Positions 9,377 through 17,448 of a stretch of DNA of 64,000 nt are shown one piece after another; the first letter of the stretch is position 1; the number at the start of each line of letters is the position of its first letter. The notes under the pieces were generated by a model that was not told the DNA's origin, ran no database searches, and saw only the letters and a program-made list of their open reading frames with translations. Position numbers and translations under genes: made by a program. The DNA lies in the NCBI RefSeq assembly GCF_014212175.1, contig NZ_JACJVR010000128.1, positions 62,001 through 126,000 on the forward strand, in the 5' to 3' direction. The stretch is from Cohnella xylanilytica (GTDB lineage Bacteria; Bacillota; Bacilli; Paenibacillales; Paenibacillaceae).

Positions 9377-10294
9377 TTAGATAAGGCCTTGGAGAATCAA
9401 GGACAAGATCAGAATCGACCCGCAGCGGAAGGTCGCCTTCACCGAAGCCCCCATCAGCGGTCCGTATGCGTGCGAAGCGTTCCGGTCCTGCAGCCGGCCG
9501 TAGACGGAATAGAGCGGAATCGCCGTCAACAAGCCGACGAGCGCGTAGATCGGCAGCACTTCCGCAGCGACGCACGCGATCAAGCTCAGGGCGGCCAACA
9601 GCAGAAGCAAGCGGGAGAACCGCAGAGCCCGCTTCTCTCCCCAGACGACGACCAGCGTCTTCTTGCCGGCCTGCCGGTCGGCTTGCCAATGCAGGAAGTG
9701 GTGATTGAACAGAATGAGAGTCGTCAGCAGCCCGATCGGCAGCGACAGCAGCAGCGCCCGATAGTCGAGACGAGAGGTCTGCACGTAGTAGGAACCCATA
9801 ACCGGCAGCACCCCGAACGACAGCAGAATCGCGAGCTCGCTGTAGCCTCTGCCCCGATAGCCGAACCGCAGCGGAGGAGCCACGTAGAAGTAGGCGATCA
9901 AGCCGCCGATAGCCCCGAAGACGAACGCGAGCCAGCCGCTCAGGAAGGCCAGCGCGAGGCCCGACAGCGCCGCGACGGCGAACAGCCCCCAGGTGACGGC
10001 CGCGAACTTGCGCACGCTCCAGATGCCCTTCGTCAAGTAGCCCGAATGGGTCGAGATCGCGTCCGCGCTCTCCTGCGCGACGGCGTCGGTGCCGTTCCTG
10101 TAATCCCACAGGTCGTTGATCATATTGGAGAAGAGGTGGGCGGCGCCCGCCCCGACGAGCGTCAGAAGCAGCAGCCCGATATTGAACTCCCCGTCCCACA
10201 CCCAGGCTCCCAGCGCCCCGAGGGCGACCGGAATGAGCATGACGGGAACGACCTGCAGACGAGAAGCCTTCTTGAATTGGTTTAGTTTGTCCAT
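9377..10294 (-). CDS. UbiA-family prenyltransferase (MenA-like)
   Basis: Integral membrane enzyme of the UbiA superfamily, which attaches polyprenyl chains to aromatic acceptors. The 305 residues are nearly all membrane helices, with the first polyprenyl-diphosphate/Mg site NMINDLWDYRNGTD (about residues 76-89) and the second site in HWQADRQAGKKTLVV. Both Asp motifs and the GKxTL run resemble 1,4-dihydroxy-2-naphthoate prenyltransferase MenA of the menaquinone pathway. The acceptor cannot be read from sequence, and no men genes are near. I chose the ATG at 10294 (MDKLNQFKKASRL) with AAAGGGG eight bases upstream, rather than an in-frame start 13 codons earlier. It forms a pair with the downstream beta-rich gene. 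Confidence 0.85.
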   Translation of the reverse strand: MDKLNQFKKASRLQVVPVMLIPVALGALGAWVWDGEFNIGLLLLTLVGAGAAHLFSNMINDLWDYRNGTDAVAQESADAISTHSGYLTKGIWSVRKFAAVTWGLFAVAALSGLALAFLSGWLAFVFGAIGGLIAYFYVAPPLRFGYRGRGYSELAILLSFGVLPVMGSYYVQTSRLDYRALLLSLPIGLLTTLILFNHHFLHWQADRQAGKKTLVVVWGEKRALRFSRLLLLLAALSLIACVAAEVLPIYALVGLLTAIPLYSVYGRLQDRNASHAYGPLMGASVKATFRCGSILILSLILQGLI

Positions 10295-10331
10295 TTGAGC
10301 GCCCCTTTCTGCCCTGCCAAAAAAACGCAAC

Positions 10332-10362
10332 AAAAAATCCGCAGGTCAGCCCTTAGCGGATT
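10332..10362 (-). terminator. terminator between recO and the prenyltransferase gene
   Basis: AATCCGC pairs with GCGGATT around a 13-base loop, followed by TTTT on the minus strand. It lies about 92 bp after the recO stop and probably ends the upstream operon. A weak promoter-like TATTCT (10395-10400) lies just before it, so a short attenuated leader is also possible. Confidence 0.75.
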
Positions 10363-10453
10363 CGTTCGTTCGATTCGAATGAGTTCGCCCATTCAGAATA
10401 GCACATCTCGCGCGCATTATGTAATGGATATCGATAGCAGTTATGGCAATCCG

Positions 10454-11350
10454 TTATGGCGATTCCCCCGGAGGCTCTCCGTCCGATGGCTTCCCGAAAG
10501 TCCCGGCCGGCGGCTCCTCGGAAGACCGATCCTCGGCAGGCGGCCGATCGTCGGGCGCCCCTTCCGCAGCTCCTCTCCTCGGCGCGCGGGGCTCGGCGGG
10601 CGGCAGCTCGGCCATTTTCTCCCATTGGTCCAGGAAGTTCTGCGACTTGAGCTTCACCCCGATATGATGGTCCATCCACTTGCGCATCGCCAATCGCAGC
10701 TGCTTCTTGTAGACGTCCTTGACGCTGATCTGTCCGAGCCGCCGCAGGTCGAGCGCCGCGAACAGCCGCAGCAGCTTCCACGTCGTCTCGCCCAACTCCA
10801 GCGCCGTCGGGTCCTTGTACCGGCAGCCGTCGCACAGCGCTCCGCCGGCGAGCGTGCTGAACCGGAACGGACCGTTCGCCCTGCCGCAGCTGGCGCATTC
10901 GTCCAGCAACGGAGCGTAGCCGGCCGTCGCGACGATCTTCATCTCGAACGCGCGGATGACGATCTGCGCGTCCTTGCCTTGGGCGAGCGCCGTCAGGCAA
11001 GCCTTCAATTGATGGAAGAGGAAGCTTCCCGCGTCCTCCTCCCCGACGGCCCGGTCGCACAGCTCGACCGCGTAGGCCGCGTAGGCGGCGGCGTCGAGCC
11101 CTTCGCGCAGCTCCCGGAACGACTCGATGATCTCTCCGCTGTTCAGCGTGCCGAGCTGGCCGGACTTGTAGAAGGAGAAATCGCCGTAAGTGAACAGCTG
11201 CGCAAGCGAAGAGTAACGGCTCTTCGGCTTGCGCGCTCCCTTGACGACGATTCCCTGCTTCCCGTGCGAAGGCGTCAGGATCGTGACGATCTTGTTGCCT
11301 TCCCCGTAATCCGTGCCTCGTATGACGATTCCTTCCATCCGATAGAGCAT
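10454..11350 (-). CDS. recO: DNA repair protein RecO
   Basis: Recombination mediator that works with RecR/RecF to load RecA on gapped DNA. The 298 residues have the N-terminal OB fold (MLYRMEGIVIRGTDYGEGNK) and a zinc site with C152, C155, C173 and C176. The ATG at 11350 has GGGGGA eight bases upstream. The last ~50 residues are a Pro/Glu/Arg/Gly-rich disordered tail (PPAEPRAPRRGAAEGAPDD onward) beyond the usual RecO end. It sits in the conserved cdd-era-yqzL-recO order. Confidence 0.95.
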   Translation of the reverse strand: MLYRMEGIVIRGTDYGEGNKIVTILTPSHGKQGIVVKGARKPKSRYSSLAQLFTYGDFSFYKSGQLGTLNSGEIIESFRELREGLDAAAYAAYAVELCDRAVGEEDAGSFLFHQLKACLTALAQGKDAQIVIRAFEMKIVATAGYAPLLDECASCGRANGPFRFSTLAGGALCDGCRYKDPTALELGETTWKLLRLFAALDLRRLGQISVKDVYKKQLRLAMRKWMDHHIGVKLKSQNFLDQWEKMAELPPAEPRAPRRGAAEGAPDDRPPAEDRSSEEPPAGTFGKPSDGEPPGESP

Positions 11351-11385
11351 CGGACATTCCCCCGTCCGTCGCAAGCCGGGCGTCC

Positions 11386-11544
11386 TTAGGTCGCCGCCGG
11401 CTCCGCTAGGGCCTCCCCGGCCCCGGGTTCGGGAGCCGTTTCCGGCGCCGAGCCGGCCGTCCCGAGCTTGTTCATTTCCTTATACAGCAAGTAGGCCTCG
11501 ATATCGCCGGTCTGCGTAAACACGTGCCACGTGAAATCCCGCAC
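11386..11544 (-). CDS. yqzL: YqzL family small protein
   Basis: A 52-residue ORF starting with GTG at 11544: MRDFTWHVFTQTGDIEAYLL, then YKEMNKLG and a Pro/Ala/Glu tail. The first ~24 residues match the pattern of the YqzL family (B. subtilis YqzL also starts with a DFTWKVFSQTG-type sequence and lies between era and recO). GGGGAGGA lies upstream. Function is unknown. The ~25-residue acidic tail is longer than in B. subtilis. Position and sequence together make this a confident call despite its size. Confidence 0.88.
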   Translation of the reverse strand: MRDFTWHVFTQTGDIEAYLLYKEMNKLGTAGSAPETAPEPGAGEALAEPAAT

Positions 11545-11562
11545 CGCGCCTCATCCTCCCCT

Positions 11563-11591
11563 GACGGAAATGAATTGAACGTATTTCCGTC
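11563..11591. repeat. perfect 9-bp inverted repeat between era and yqzL
   Basis: GACGGAAAT and ATTTCCGTC are separated by 11 bases, directly before the yqzL ribosome site. No T-run follows on the minus strand. It could shield the yqzL ribosome site or mark mRNA processing; the role is unknown. Confidence 0.6.
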
Positions 11592-11678
11592 ATTAGGATG
11601 GCTCCCGGCCGCCGGCGGTATGCCTGCCATCTTCTTGGATTGCTGCGGGATCGCGATTGGATCGCAGGCGCCTCGCGC

Positions 11679-12575
11679 TCAGTCGTGGCGGAAGCCGAGC
11701 GACTTGAGCACCGACTCGCGGTTGCGCCAGTCTTCCTTCACCTTGACCCACAGCTCGAGGAAGATCTTCGAGCCGAGCAGCCGCTCCATGTCCTGGCGGG
11801 CGAGCTTGCCGATCTCCTTCAGCATCGCCCCGTTTTTGCCGATGACGATCCCCTTCTGGGAAGACCGCTCGACGTAGATAACCGCCCCGATCTGAACGAC
11901 GCCGTTGTCCTGCGTTCCCATGCTCTCGATCTCGACCGCGATCGAGTGGGGAATCTCTTCTCTCGTCAGCTGCAGAATCTTCTCCCGGATCAGCTCGGCG
12001 CAGACGAACTGCTCCGGATGGTCCGTCACCTGATCGGCCGGATAATACATCGGACCTTCCGGCAAGTAGCGGGTCAGCGTCTCGAGCAGGGCCGACACGT
12101 TGCTGCCGTGTATGGCCGATACCGGAACGATCTCGGCGAACGAATGCAGCTTCGAAAATTTCTCGATAATCGGAAGCAGCTCTTCGGGATGAACCTTGTC
12201 GATCTTGTTCAGCACGAGGAAGACCGGCGTGTCGATCTTCTTGAGCTGCTCGATGATGTAGCGGTCGCCGCCTCCCAGCTCTTCCGAGACGTCCGTCAGG
12301 AACAGGACGGCTTCCACTTCGCTGAGCGCGCTCTGGGCCGACTTGACCATGTAGTCGCCGAGCTTGGAGTTCGGCTTGTGAATGCCCGGCGTGTCCAGGA
12401 ACACGATCTGCGCTTCGTCCGTCGTATACACGCCGTGAATCTTGTTGCGGGTCGTCTGGGGCTTATCCGACATGATCGCGATCTTCTGGCCGATAACCTG
12501 GTTCATCAGCGTAGACTTGCCGACGTTCGGGCGGCCGACGATGGCGACGAAGCCCGATTTGAATGTATCCTTCAC
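11679..12575 (-). CDS. era: GTPase Era
   Basis: Essential GTPase that binds the 3' end of 16S rRNA and assists 30S ribosome assembly. The 298 residues contain G1 GRPNVGKST (14-22), the G2-region Thr residues in [16 protein letters not shown]3 DTPGIH and G4 NKID, then a C-terminal KH domain ([32 protein letters not shown]). The length is typical. Its ATG overlaps the cdd stop by 4 bp (ATGA), so the two are translationally coupled. Confidence 0.97.
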   Translation of the reverse strand: MKDTFKSGFVAIVGRPNVGKSTLMNQVIGQKIAIMSDKPQTTRNKIHGVYTTDEAQIVFLDTPGIHKPNSKLGDYMVKSAQSALSEVEAVLFLTDVSEELGGGDRYIIEQLKKIDTPVFLVLNKIDKVHPEELLPIIEKFSKLHSFAEIVPVSAIHGSNVSALLETLTRYLPEGPMYYPADQVTDHPEQFVCAELIREKILQLTREEIPHSIAVEIESMGTQDNGVVQIGAVIYVERSSQKGIVIGKNGAMLKEIGKLARQDMERLLGSKIFLELWVKVKEDWRNRESVLKSLGFRHD

Positions 12576-13003
12576 TCTTCGTCCTTCTTTCCTGCGTTCA
12601 GATCTCGAGGCGAGAACGCTCCCGGCAGAAGCTCCGAGACCGTCATGACTTTAACGTCCCCTCTTAAATTACCCATAATGACGGGCATATCCGGCTCGCA
12701 CAGCTCCGACAGCACCTGGCGGCACACCCCGCACGGCGTAATCGGGCCCGGCGTGTCTCCGATGACGGCGATCGCCCGGAACGAGCCGGCCGCATGGCCG
12801 TCGGCTACCGCCCGGAACAGCGCGGTGCGTTCGGCGCAGTTCGACGGGCCGTACGCGGCGTTCTCCACGTTGCAGCCGTAATGCACGTGGCCTTCCGAAT
12901 CGAGCAGCGCCGCCCCGACCTTGAAATGGGAATACGGCACGTAGGCCCGCTTCATCGCTTCGCCGGCGGCTTCAAGCAGCCGTTCGTTCGTCCATGCTTC
13001 CAT
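12572..13003 (-). CDS. cdd: cytidine deaminase
   Basis: Homotetrameric-type zinc cytidine deaminase that converts cytidine or deoxycytidine to uridine forms in pyrimidine salvage. The 143-residue protein has the zinc and catalytic motifs NCAERTA (Cys and catalytic Glu) and PCGVCRQ. The substrate-binding region [11 protein letters not shown] is also present. The ATG at 13003 ([14 protein letters not shown]) has AAGGAG upstream; a longer in-frame extension to 13075 lacks a good ribosome site. It overlaps era by 4 bp, as in the conserved Bacillus order. Confidence 0.96.
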   Translation of the reverse strand: MEAWTNERLLEAAGEAMKRAYVPYSHFKVGAALLDSEGHVHYGCNVENAAYGPSNCAERTALFRAVADGHAAGSFRAIAVIGDTPGPITPCGVCRQVLSELCEPDMPVIMGNLRGDVKVMTVSELLPGAFSPRDLNAGKKDEE

Positions 13004-13067
13004 GTTCAACCGCTCCTTAGCTTCTATCGAATTTATACCGCTCTCCGCCATCGGCCAGAGACGCAAC

Positions 13068-13250
13068 GGATCCAAGAAACGTTATTCGGCTCCGTAATCG
13101 GCTTTTTCTTGGCTAACGAATCCGAGAGACGCTATTCGGCTCATTCTCATGATAAATCGGTCTTTTGACGCTAAATAAGAGCTGTGGGGTTCGTTGGATC
13201 TTAAAACGACCATTATTCTCGAAAATAAGAGCTGTACGATTCGTTAGCCG
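13068..13250. repeat. intergenic repeats between dgkA and cdd, two in each orientation
   Basis: Two copies in one sense (at 13068-13093 and 13113-13142) share a pattern GATCCAAGAAACGTTATTC / AATCCGAGAGACGCTATTC followed by GGCTC. Two copies in the other sense (13172-13200 and 13222-13250) share AAATAAGAGCTGT and TTCGTT. The two pairs are loosely reverse-complementary to each other, so the ~180 bp could fold as a large cruciform or hairpin set. It fills most of the 250 bp between genes. I see no coding frame. It looks like a species-typical intergenic repeat. Confidence 0.6.
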
Positions 13251-13254
13251 TCTC

Positions 13255-13647
13255 TTAGAGGCTTCGGACCCAATCCAGGAGCGGCGGCCCGAGCACGATC
13301 AGCCCGATCGCGACCGCGTAGGCGGACGCGACGAGAACCGCCCCCGCGGCCGTGTCCTTGGCGATCTTCGCGAGCTCGTGAGAGCCCGGGGAGGCCAGAT
13401 CGACGGCGCGTTCGACGGCGGTGTTCAGCAGCTCCGTCACCCAGACGGCCGCGACCGCCGAGAACAGCCACATCCAGTCCTCCGGCGGCAGCTTCAGCGC
13501 GCAGGCGACGGCGACGATGACCGCGGAGGCGGCCAAGTGAACCCGCATGTGCGGTTCGTTGCGCATCGCGTAGGCGATGCCTTCCATGGCGTTGCGGAAC
13601 GACTCCCGTTCCGTTCGGTTCCAGTTCCTTCCCGTTCTCCCGGTCAA
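13255..13647 (-). CDS. dgkA: diacylglycerol/undecaprenol kinase family protein
   Basis: Small integral membrane kinase (130 residues) of the DgkA family; Gram-positive members phosphorylate undecaprenol to recycle the cell-wall lipid carrier. It shows three hydrophobic helices, the signature ELLNTAVERAVDL (catalytic Glu and Asn) and AKDTAAGAVLVAS. A soluble N-terminus RESFRNAMEGIAYAMRNE matches the family. The start is a TTG overlapping the ybeY stop by 4 bp. The context ybeY-dgkA-cdd equals B. subtilis. Confidence 0.93.
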   Translation of the reverse strand: MTGRTGRNWNRTERESFRNAMEGIAYAMRNEPHMRVHLAASAVIVAVACALKLPPEDWMWLFSAVAAVWVTELLNTAVERAVDLASPGSHELAKIAKDTAAGAVLVASAYAVAIGLIVLGPPLLDWVRSL

Positions 13648-14171
13648 CGGGACAACCCCGCTTTCGACAGGACTTCTTCCTGCTTCGCGAACATCTCCCG
13701 CTCTTCTTCCTCGGTCTCGTGGTCGTAGCCGAGCAGGTGCAGGAAGCCGTGCACGAACAGGAAGCCCATCTCCCTCTCCGCGCTATGCCCGTATTCTTCC
13801 GCTTGGGCGAGCGCCCGCGGCACGGAGATGACGATGTCCCCGAGCAGCTCGGCGAACGGGTCGCCTTCGCCCTCGTCCGGATATTCTTCTTCCAGCGTCT
13901 CGTATTCGTCGTCGTACCGAATGGCCGGTTCGTCGCCTTCGCCGCCCCGGATCGGGAACGACAGCACGTCCGTCGGCTTGTCGAGTTGGCGGAATTCCTT
14001 GTTCAATTCGCGAATGCCGTCGTCGTCCGTCAGCGTCAGCGTGACGACGCCGTCTTCGACGCCTTCCAGCTCGCCCGCGACGTTCAGCAGCTTCTCCAGC
14101 AGGCCCGGCCAGCTCTCCTCGCCGCTCCCGGCGTTCTCCCGTTCGTCGATCCATTCCAGGGTGAGTGTCAT
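13644..14171 (-). CDS. ybeY: endoribonuclease YbeY (16S rRNA maturation)
   Basis: Zinc endoribonuclease for 16S rRNA 3'-end processing and ribosome quality control. The 175 residues end with the metal motif HGFLHLLGYDH (141-151), and the centre has the family LDKPTDVLSFP. An acidic insertion of about 30 residues (GDEPAIRYDDEYETLEEEYP region) sits between the LSFP strand and the LGDIVIS strand and makes the protein longer than most YbeY. AAAGGAG precedes the ATG. The start overlaps the pgpH stop by 4 bp. Confidence 0.95.
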   Translation of the reverse strand: MTLTLEWIDERENAGSGEESWPGLLEKLLNVAGELEGVEDGVVTLTLTDDDGIRELNKEFRQLDKPTDVLSFPIRGGEGDEPAIRYDDEYETLEEEYPDEGEGDPFAELLGDIVISVPRALAQAEEYGHSAEREMGFLFVHGFLHLLGYDHETEEEEREMFAKQEEVLSKAGLSR

Positions 14172-16435
14172 GCTTGCTGCTCCTTTGCTTCTTTGCGATT
14201 TTTGAGATCCTTGTCGTCAGGATACTCGATTCGGGAGTGGAACATGCCGATTACCGTCTCTTTGAGCGTCTGGGCGATCTTGTCCATCTCCCTCAAGGTC
14301 AGGTCGCATTCGTTGAACTGCTGGTCGTCGAGCCGGTCCTTGATGATCTTGCCGATGATGTTCTCGACCTGCTCGATCGTCGGATGGTCCAGCGACCGGA
14401 CGGCCGCCTCCACGCTGTCGGCGATGCCGACGATGGCCGCTTCCTTCGACTGGGCCTTCGGTCCGGGGTAGCGGAAGTCGTCTTCCGACCACGGGTTCTC
14501 GACTCCCTGCTGTTCGGCCTGCTTGACCGCCTTGTAGTAGAAAAACTTAAGGAACGTCGTCCCGTGATGCTGCTCCGCGATGTCGCGGATCGGCTTCGGC
14601 AGCTTGTGCTGCTTCAGCATCTCGGCGCCGTCCCGGGCGTGGGCGATAATGATCGACGCGCTCACCTTCGGATCGAGCTTGTCGTGCGGATTGACGCCGC
14701 CGTTCTGGTTCTCGATGAAATACGACGGCCTCTTCGTCTTGCCGACATCATGGTAGAACGAGCCGACCCGGCAGAGCAGGCCGTTCGCCCCGACCGCCTC
14801 CGCCGCGGCTTCCGACAGATTGCCTACCATCAGGCTGTGGTGGTAGGTGCCGGGCGTCTCCGTGAGCAGCTTGCGGAGCAGCGGGTGGTTCGGGTTGGAC
14901 AGCTCGACCAGCTTCAACGCCGACAGGATGCCGAACGTCATCTCGAAGAACGGCATCATGCCGATGACGAGCACCGCGGTCAGAAGCCCGCTCGCGAACA
15001 TGAAGCCGACGGACTCCATAAGCTGGATCCGGTCCGGCTCCGCTTCGACAAGCATGAGCGCGACGACGGCGATCGACCCGAACAGGCTGACCATGATGCC
15101 CGCCTTCAGGATCGAGGAGCGCTGGCTGGCCCGATGGATCGCGAGCACCGACGTGAACGAGACGACCGCGGCGATGAAGCCGTAGCGGAAGTCGAACACC
15201 GTCTGCTGGCCGACGTTCAGGATGATGCTCGACAGCACCGTGAACAGCAGGGCGCTGACGAGCCCGAGATGCATGTCGATGAGAAGAGTGACGAGCATGC
15301 TGCCCAGCGCGATGGGCGCGAGGAAGCCGACGTTCGGCCAGCGGTCGCTATGCGCCAGCGCGACGAGGTGCATCATGAGCAGATTGATCGCGCAGATAAT
15401 GAGCAGCATCAGCAGATGAACGTTGCTCATCTTCGCGGAAGAGCCGCGCGACGAAGCCGACGTCAGCTCGCTGTAGCCGTAGAACGACAGCACGAACAGA
15501 ATCGACAGCAGCAGCACGCCGAGCTGCGGCCAGTAGGTCTTCTGTTCCTTGAGCAGTCCCATGCTGTCCAGCCGCTCGTACAGATCCTGCGTAATGACTT
15601 GTCCCGCCTTGACGATGACGTCCCCCTGCTTGATGACGACGGCGGGCGTGTTCTGCTTCGCCTGCACCTTCGCTTCTTCGGTGGCGTCCTTGTCGTAGAA
15701 CTTGTTGGGCGTCAGCACGAACCGCGCCAGCTCCTGCACGATCTCGCGTTCCGTCTTCAGCGACAGCGAGCTGCCGTTGACGAGCTCCGCCACCTTGATC
15801 CGCGCGGTCTCGGCGTCGGCGAGAGATTCGCTGACGAGCCGGCGCACGATATCCCGGGCGACCGGCCGCATCTCCGCGATCTGCTCCGACGTCAGCCGCG
15901 GAAGCTTGTAGTAGGTCTCTTCGGGAAGGCTGTACTTCTGCGCCTGGATGACCTTCTGCATCTCCTCCAGAAGGCTCTTGGAATACGTCTCCGATCCGGA
16001 GTTGACCGACACGAACGAGGCGATGAAGCTGTCGAGCCTCTGCGGAATCTCCCCGCGATAGATGTCGACCTTGTTCTCCGTCGTCACCTGGTCGTCCTGG
16101 TTCAATTGATCGATGCGGACGAGAATCTCGTCGATGAGCAGCTCGTTGTGCAGCGCCACGTTCGAGTAGACCGGGTTGACCTTGTCCGCCGCCTTCTCCT
16201 GCGCTTCCAGGGTCGCCTTCTCGTCGACCGCCTGGTGGGGCGCCTTGATGTCGTGGGCGCTCTTCGCGTTCAAGGCGATATCGTACGTCTCCGGCACGAG
16301 CCGGGACGCGAGACTGAAATAAAAAAGCAGCACAAACACAAGCAGCAACAACACCCTTACTGCTCCGCTGTGCTTCCATCCCCCTGCCGAAAAGGAGGCC
16401 GATACGCTCGCCGGCCCGCTTCGTTTCCGATTCAT
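14168..16435 (-). CDS. pgpH: 7TM-HD cyclic-di-AMP phosphodiesterase PgpH
   Basis: Membrane receptor-type hydrolase of the YqfF/PgpH family that degrades c-di-AMP to pApA. The 755 residues have an N-terminal TM helix (about 27-42), a large extracytoplasmic 7TMR-HDED domain, a seven-helix membrane core (about 290-500), and a cytoplasmic HD domain with HSLMVGNL, FYHDVGKTKRP and IIAHARDG. The ATG follows AGGAGAGG. It lies 15 bp after phoH and overlaps ybeY, as in Listeria and Bacillus. All HD residues needed for metal binding appear present. Confidence 0.95.
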   Translation of the reverse strand: MNRKRSGPASVSASFSAGGWKHSGAVRVLLLLVFVLLFYFSLASRLVPETYDIALNAKSAHDIKAPHQAVDEKATLEAQEKAADKVNPVYSNVALHNELLIDEILVRIDQLNQDDQVTTENKVDIYRGEIPQRLDSFIASFVSVNSGSETYSKSLLEEMQKVIQAQKYSLPEETYYKLPRLTSEQIAEMRPVARDIVRRLVSESLADAETARIKVAELVNGSSLSLKTEREIVQELARFVLTPNKFYDKDATEEAKVQAKQNTPAVVIKQGDVIVKAGQVITQDLYERLDSMGLLKEQKTYWPQLGVLLLSILFVLSFYGYSELTSASSRGSSAKMSNVHLLMLLIICAINLLMMHLVALAHSDRWPNVGFLAPIALGSMLVTLLIDMHLGLVSALLFTVLSSIILNVGQQTVFDFRYGFIAAVVSFTSVLAIHRASQRSSILKAGIMVSLFGSIAVVALMLVEAEPDRIQLMESVGFMFASGLLTAVLVIGMMPFFEMTFGILSALKLVELSNPNHPLLRKLLTETPGTYHHSLMVGNLSEAAAEAVGANGLLCRVGSFYHDVGKTKRPSYFIENQNGGVNPHDKLDPKVSASIIIAHARDGAEMLKQHKLPKPIRDIAEQHHGTTFLKFFYYKAVKQAEQQGVENPWSEDDFRYPGPKAQSKEAAIVGIADSVEAAVRSLDHPTIEQVENIIGKIIKDRLDDQQFNECDLTLREMDKIAQTLKETVIGMFHSRIEYPDDKDLKNRKEAKEQQA

Positions 16436-16450
16436 CCGGCGTCCTCTCCT

Positions 16451-17425
16451 TTACGTTGGTTGTTCCTGTTGATCCTGGTTGTAGGCGAGGATGATCTTCT
16501 GCACCAAGGGGTGCCGAACGACATCCTGCTCGGAGAACGTCACCATGCCGATCTCCGGAATGTCCTTCAGGATCCGCTGGGCTTCGATCAAGCCGGACTT
16601 CTTCCCCTTCGGCAGATCGATCTGCGTGACGTCGCCGGTGATGACCATATGGGATCCGTAGCCGAGCCGGGTCAAGAACATCTTCATCTGCTCGGCGGTC
16701 GTGTTCTGCGCTTCGTCGAGAATGACGAACGAATCGTCCAGCGTCCGGCCGCGCATGTAGGCGAGCGGAGCGATCTCGATCAGGCCGCGCTCCATCGCCT
16801 TGGCGACCCCTTCCGTCCCGAGTACGTCGTTGAGCGCGTCGTACAGCGGGCGCAAATACGGATCGACCTTCTCCTGCAGGTCGCCGGGCAGGAAGCCGAG
16901 GTTCTCTCCCGCTTCCACGGCGGGCCGGGTCAGCAGAATTCTCTTGATCTTGCCTTCCTTAAGCTTCGCGACCGCCGATACGACGGCCAAGTACGTCTTC
17001 CCGGTTCCGGCGGGGCCGATCCCGAAGACGATGTCCTTCTTGCGGATAGTCGTCACGTAATGCCGCTGCCCGAGCGTCTTCGGTATGATCGGCTTGCCGC
17101 GGAACGTCGTCGTGATCTCGCCCCCGAACAGCGAGAGCAGCTGATCGGCCTTCATCTCGCGCGCCAGGGCGAATGCGTACCGGACATCCCGTTCGCCGAG
17201 CGGCAAGCCGCTGCGGATCAACTGAAGCAGGGTGTCGAACAATTGCTGAAGAGAGCGAACCTCGGATTCGGAGCCTTCGACGACGACCTCCGCTTCCCGG
17301 GAATGAATCAGCGCTTCCGATTCCTCCTGTACGAGGCGAAGGAACTTGTCCTGCGGTCCGAATAGGGCGAGCCCTTCCGCCGCGTTGCGCAGCGGAATCG
17401 TGATGATGTGCTTGTTATCCGACAA
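16451..17425 (-). CDS. phoH: PhoH family ATPase
   Basis: Cytosolic P-loop NTPase of the PhoH/PhoL family, linked by gene neighbourhood to YbeY and RNA metabolism. The 324 residues contain Walker A GPAGTGKT (137-144), Walker B FVILDEAQN, and the RGRTLDDSF and HMVITGDVTQIDLP motifs. The start is TTG at 17425 behind GAGG. Length and order (yqfD-phoH-pgpH) match B. subtilis. Confidence 0.95.
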   Translation of the reverse strand: MSDNKHIITIPLRNAAEGLALFGPQDKFLRLVQEESEALIHSREAEVVVEGSESEVRSLQQLFDTLLQLIRSGLPLGERDVRYAFALAREMKADQLLSLFGGEITTTFRGKPIIPKTLGQRHYVTTIRKKDIVFGIGPAGTGKTYLAVVSAVAKLKEGKIKRILLTRPAVEAGENLGFLPGDLQEKVDPYLRPLYDALNDVLGTEGVAKAMERGLIEIAPLAYMRGRTLDDSFVILDEAQNTTAEQMKMFLTRLGYGSHMVITGDVTQIDLPKGKKSGLIEAQRILKDIPEIGMVTFSEQDVVRHPLVQKIILAYNQDQQEQPT

Positions 17426-17448
17426 AAAGCCTCATTCCCCCTGCTCTG

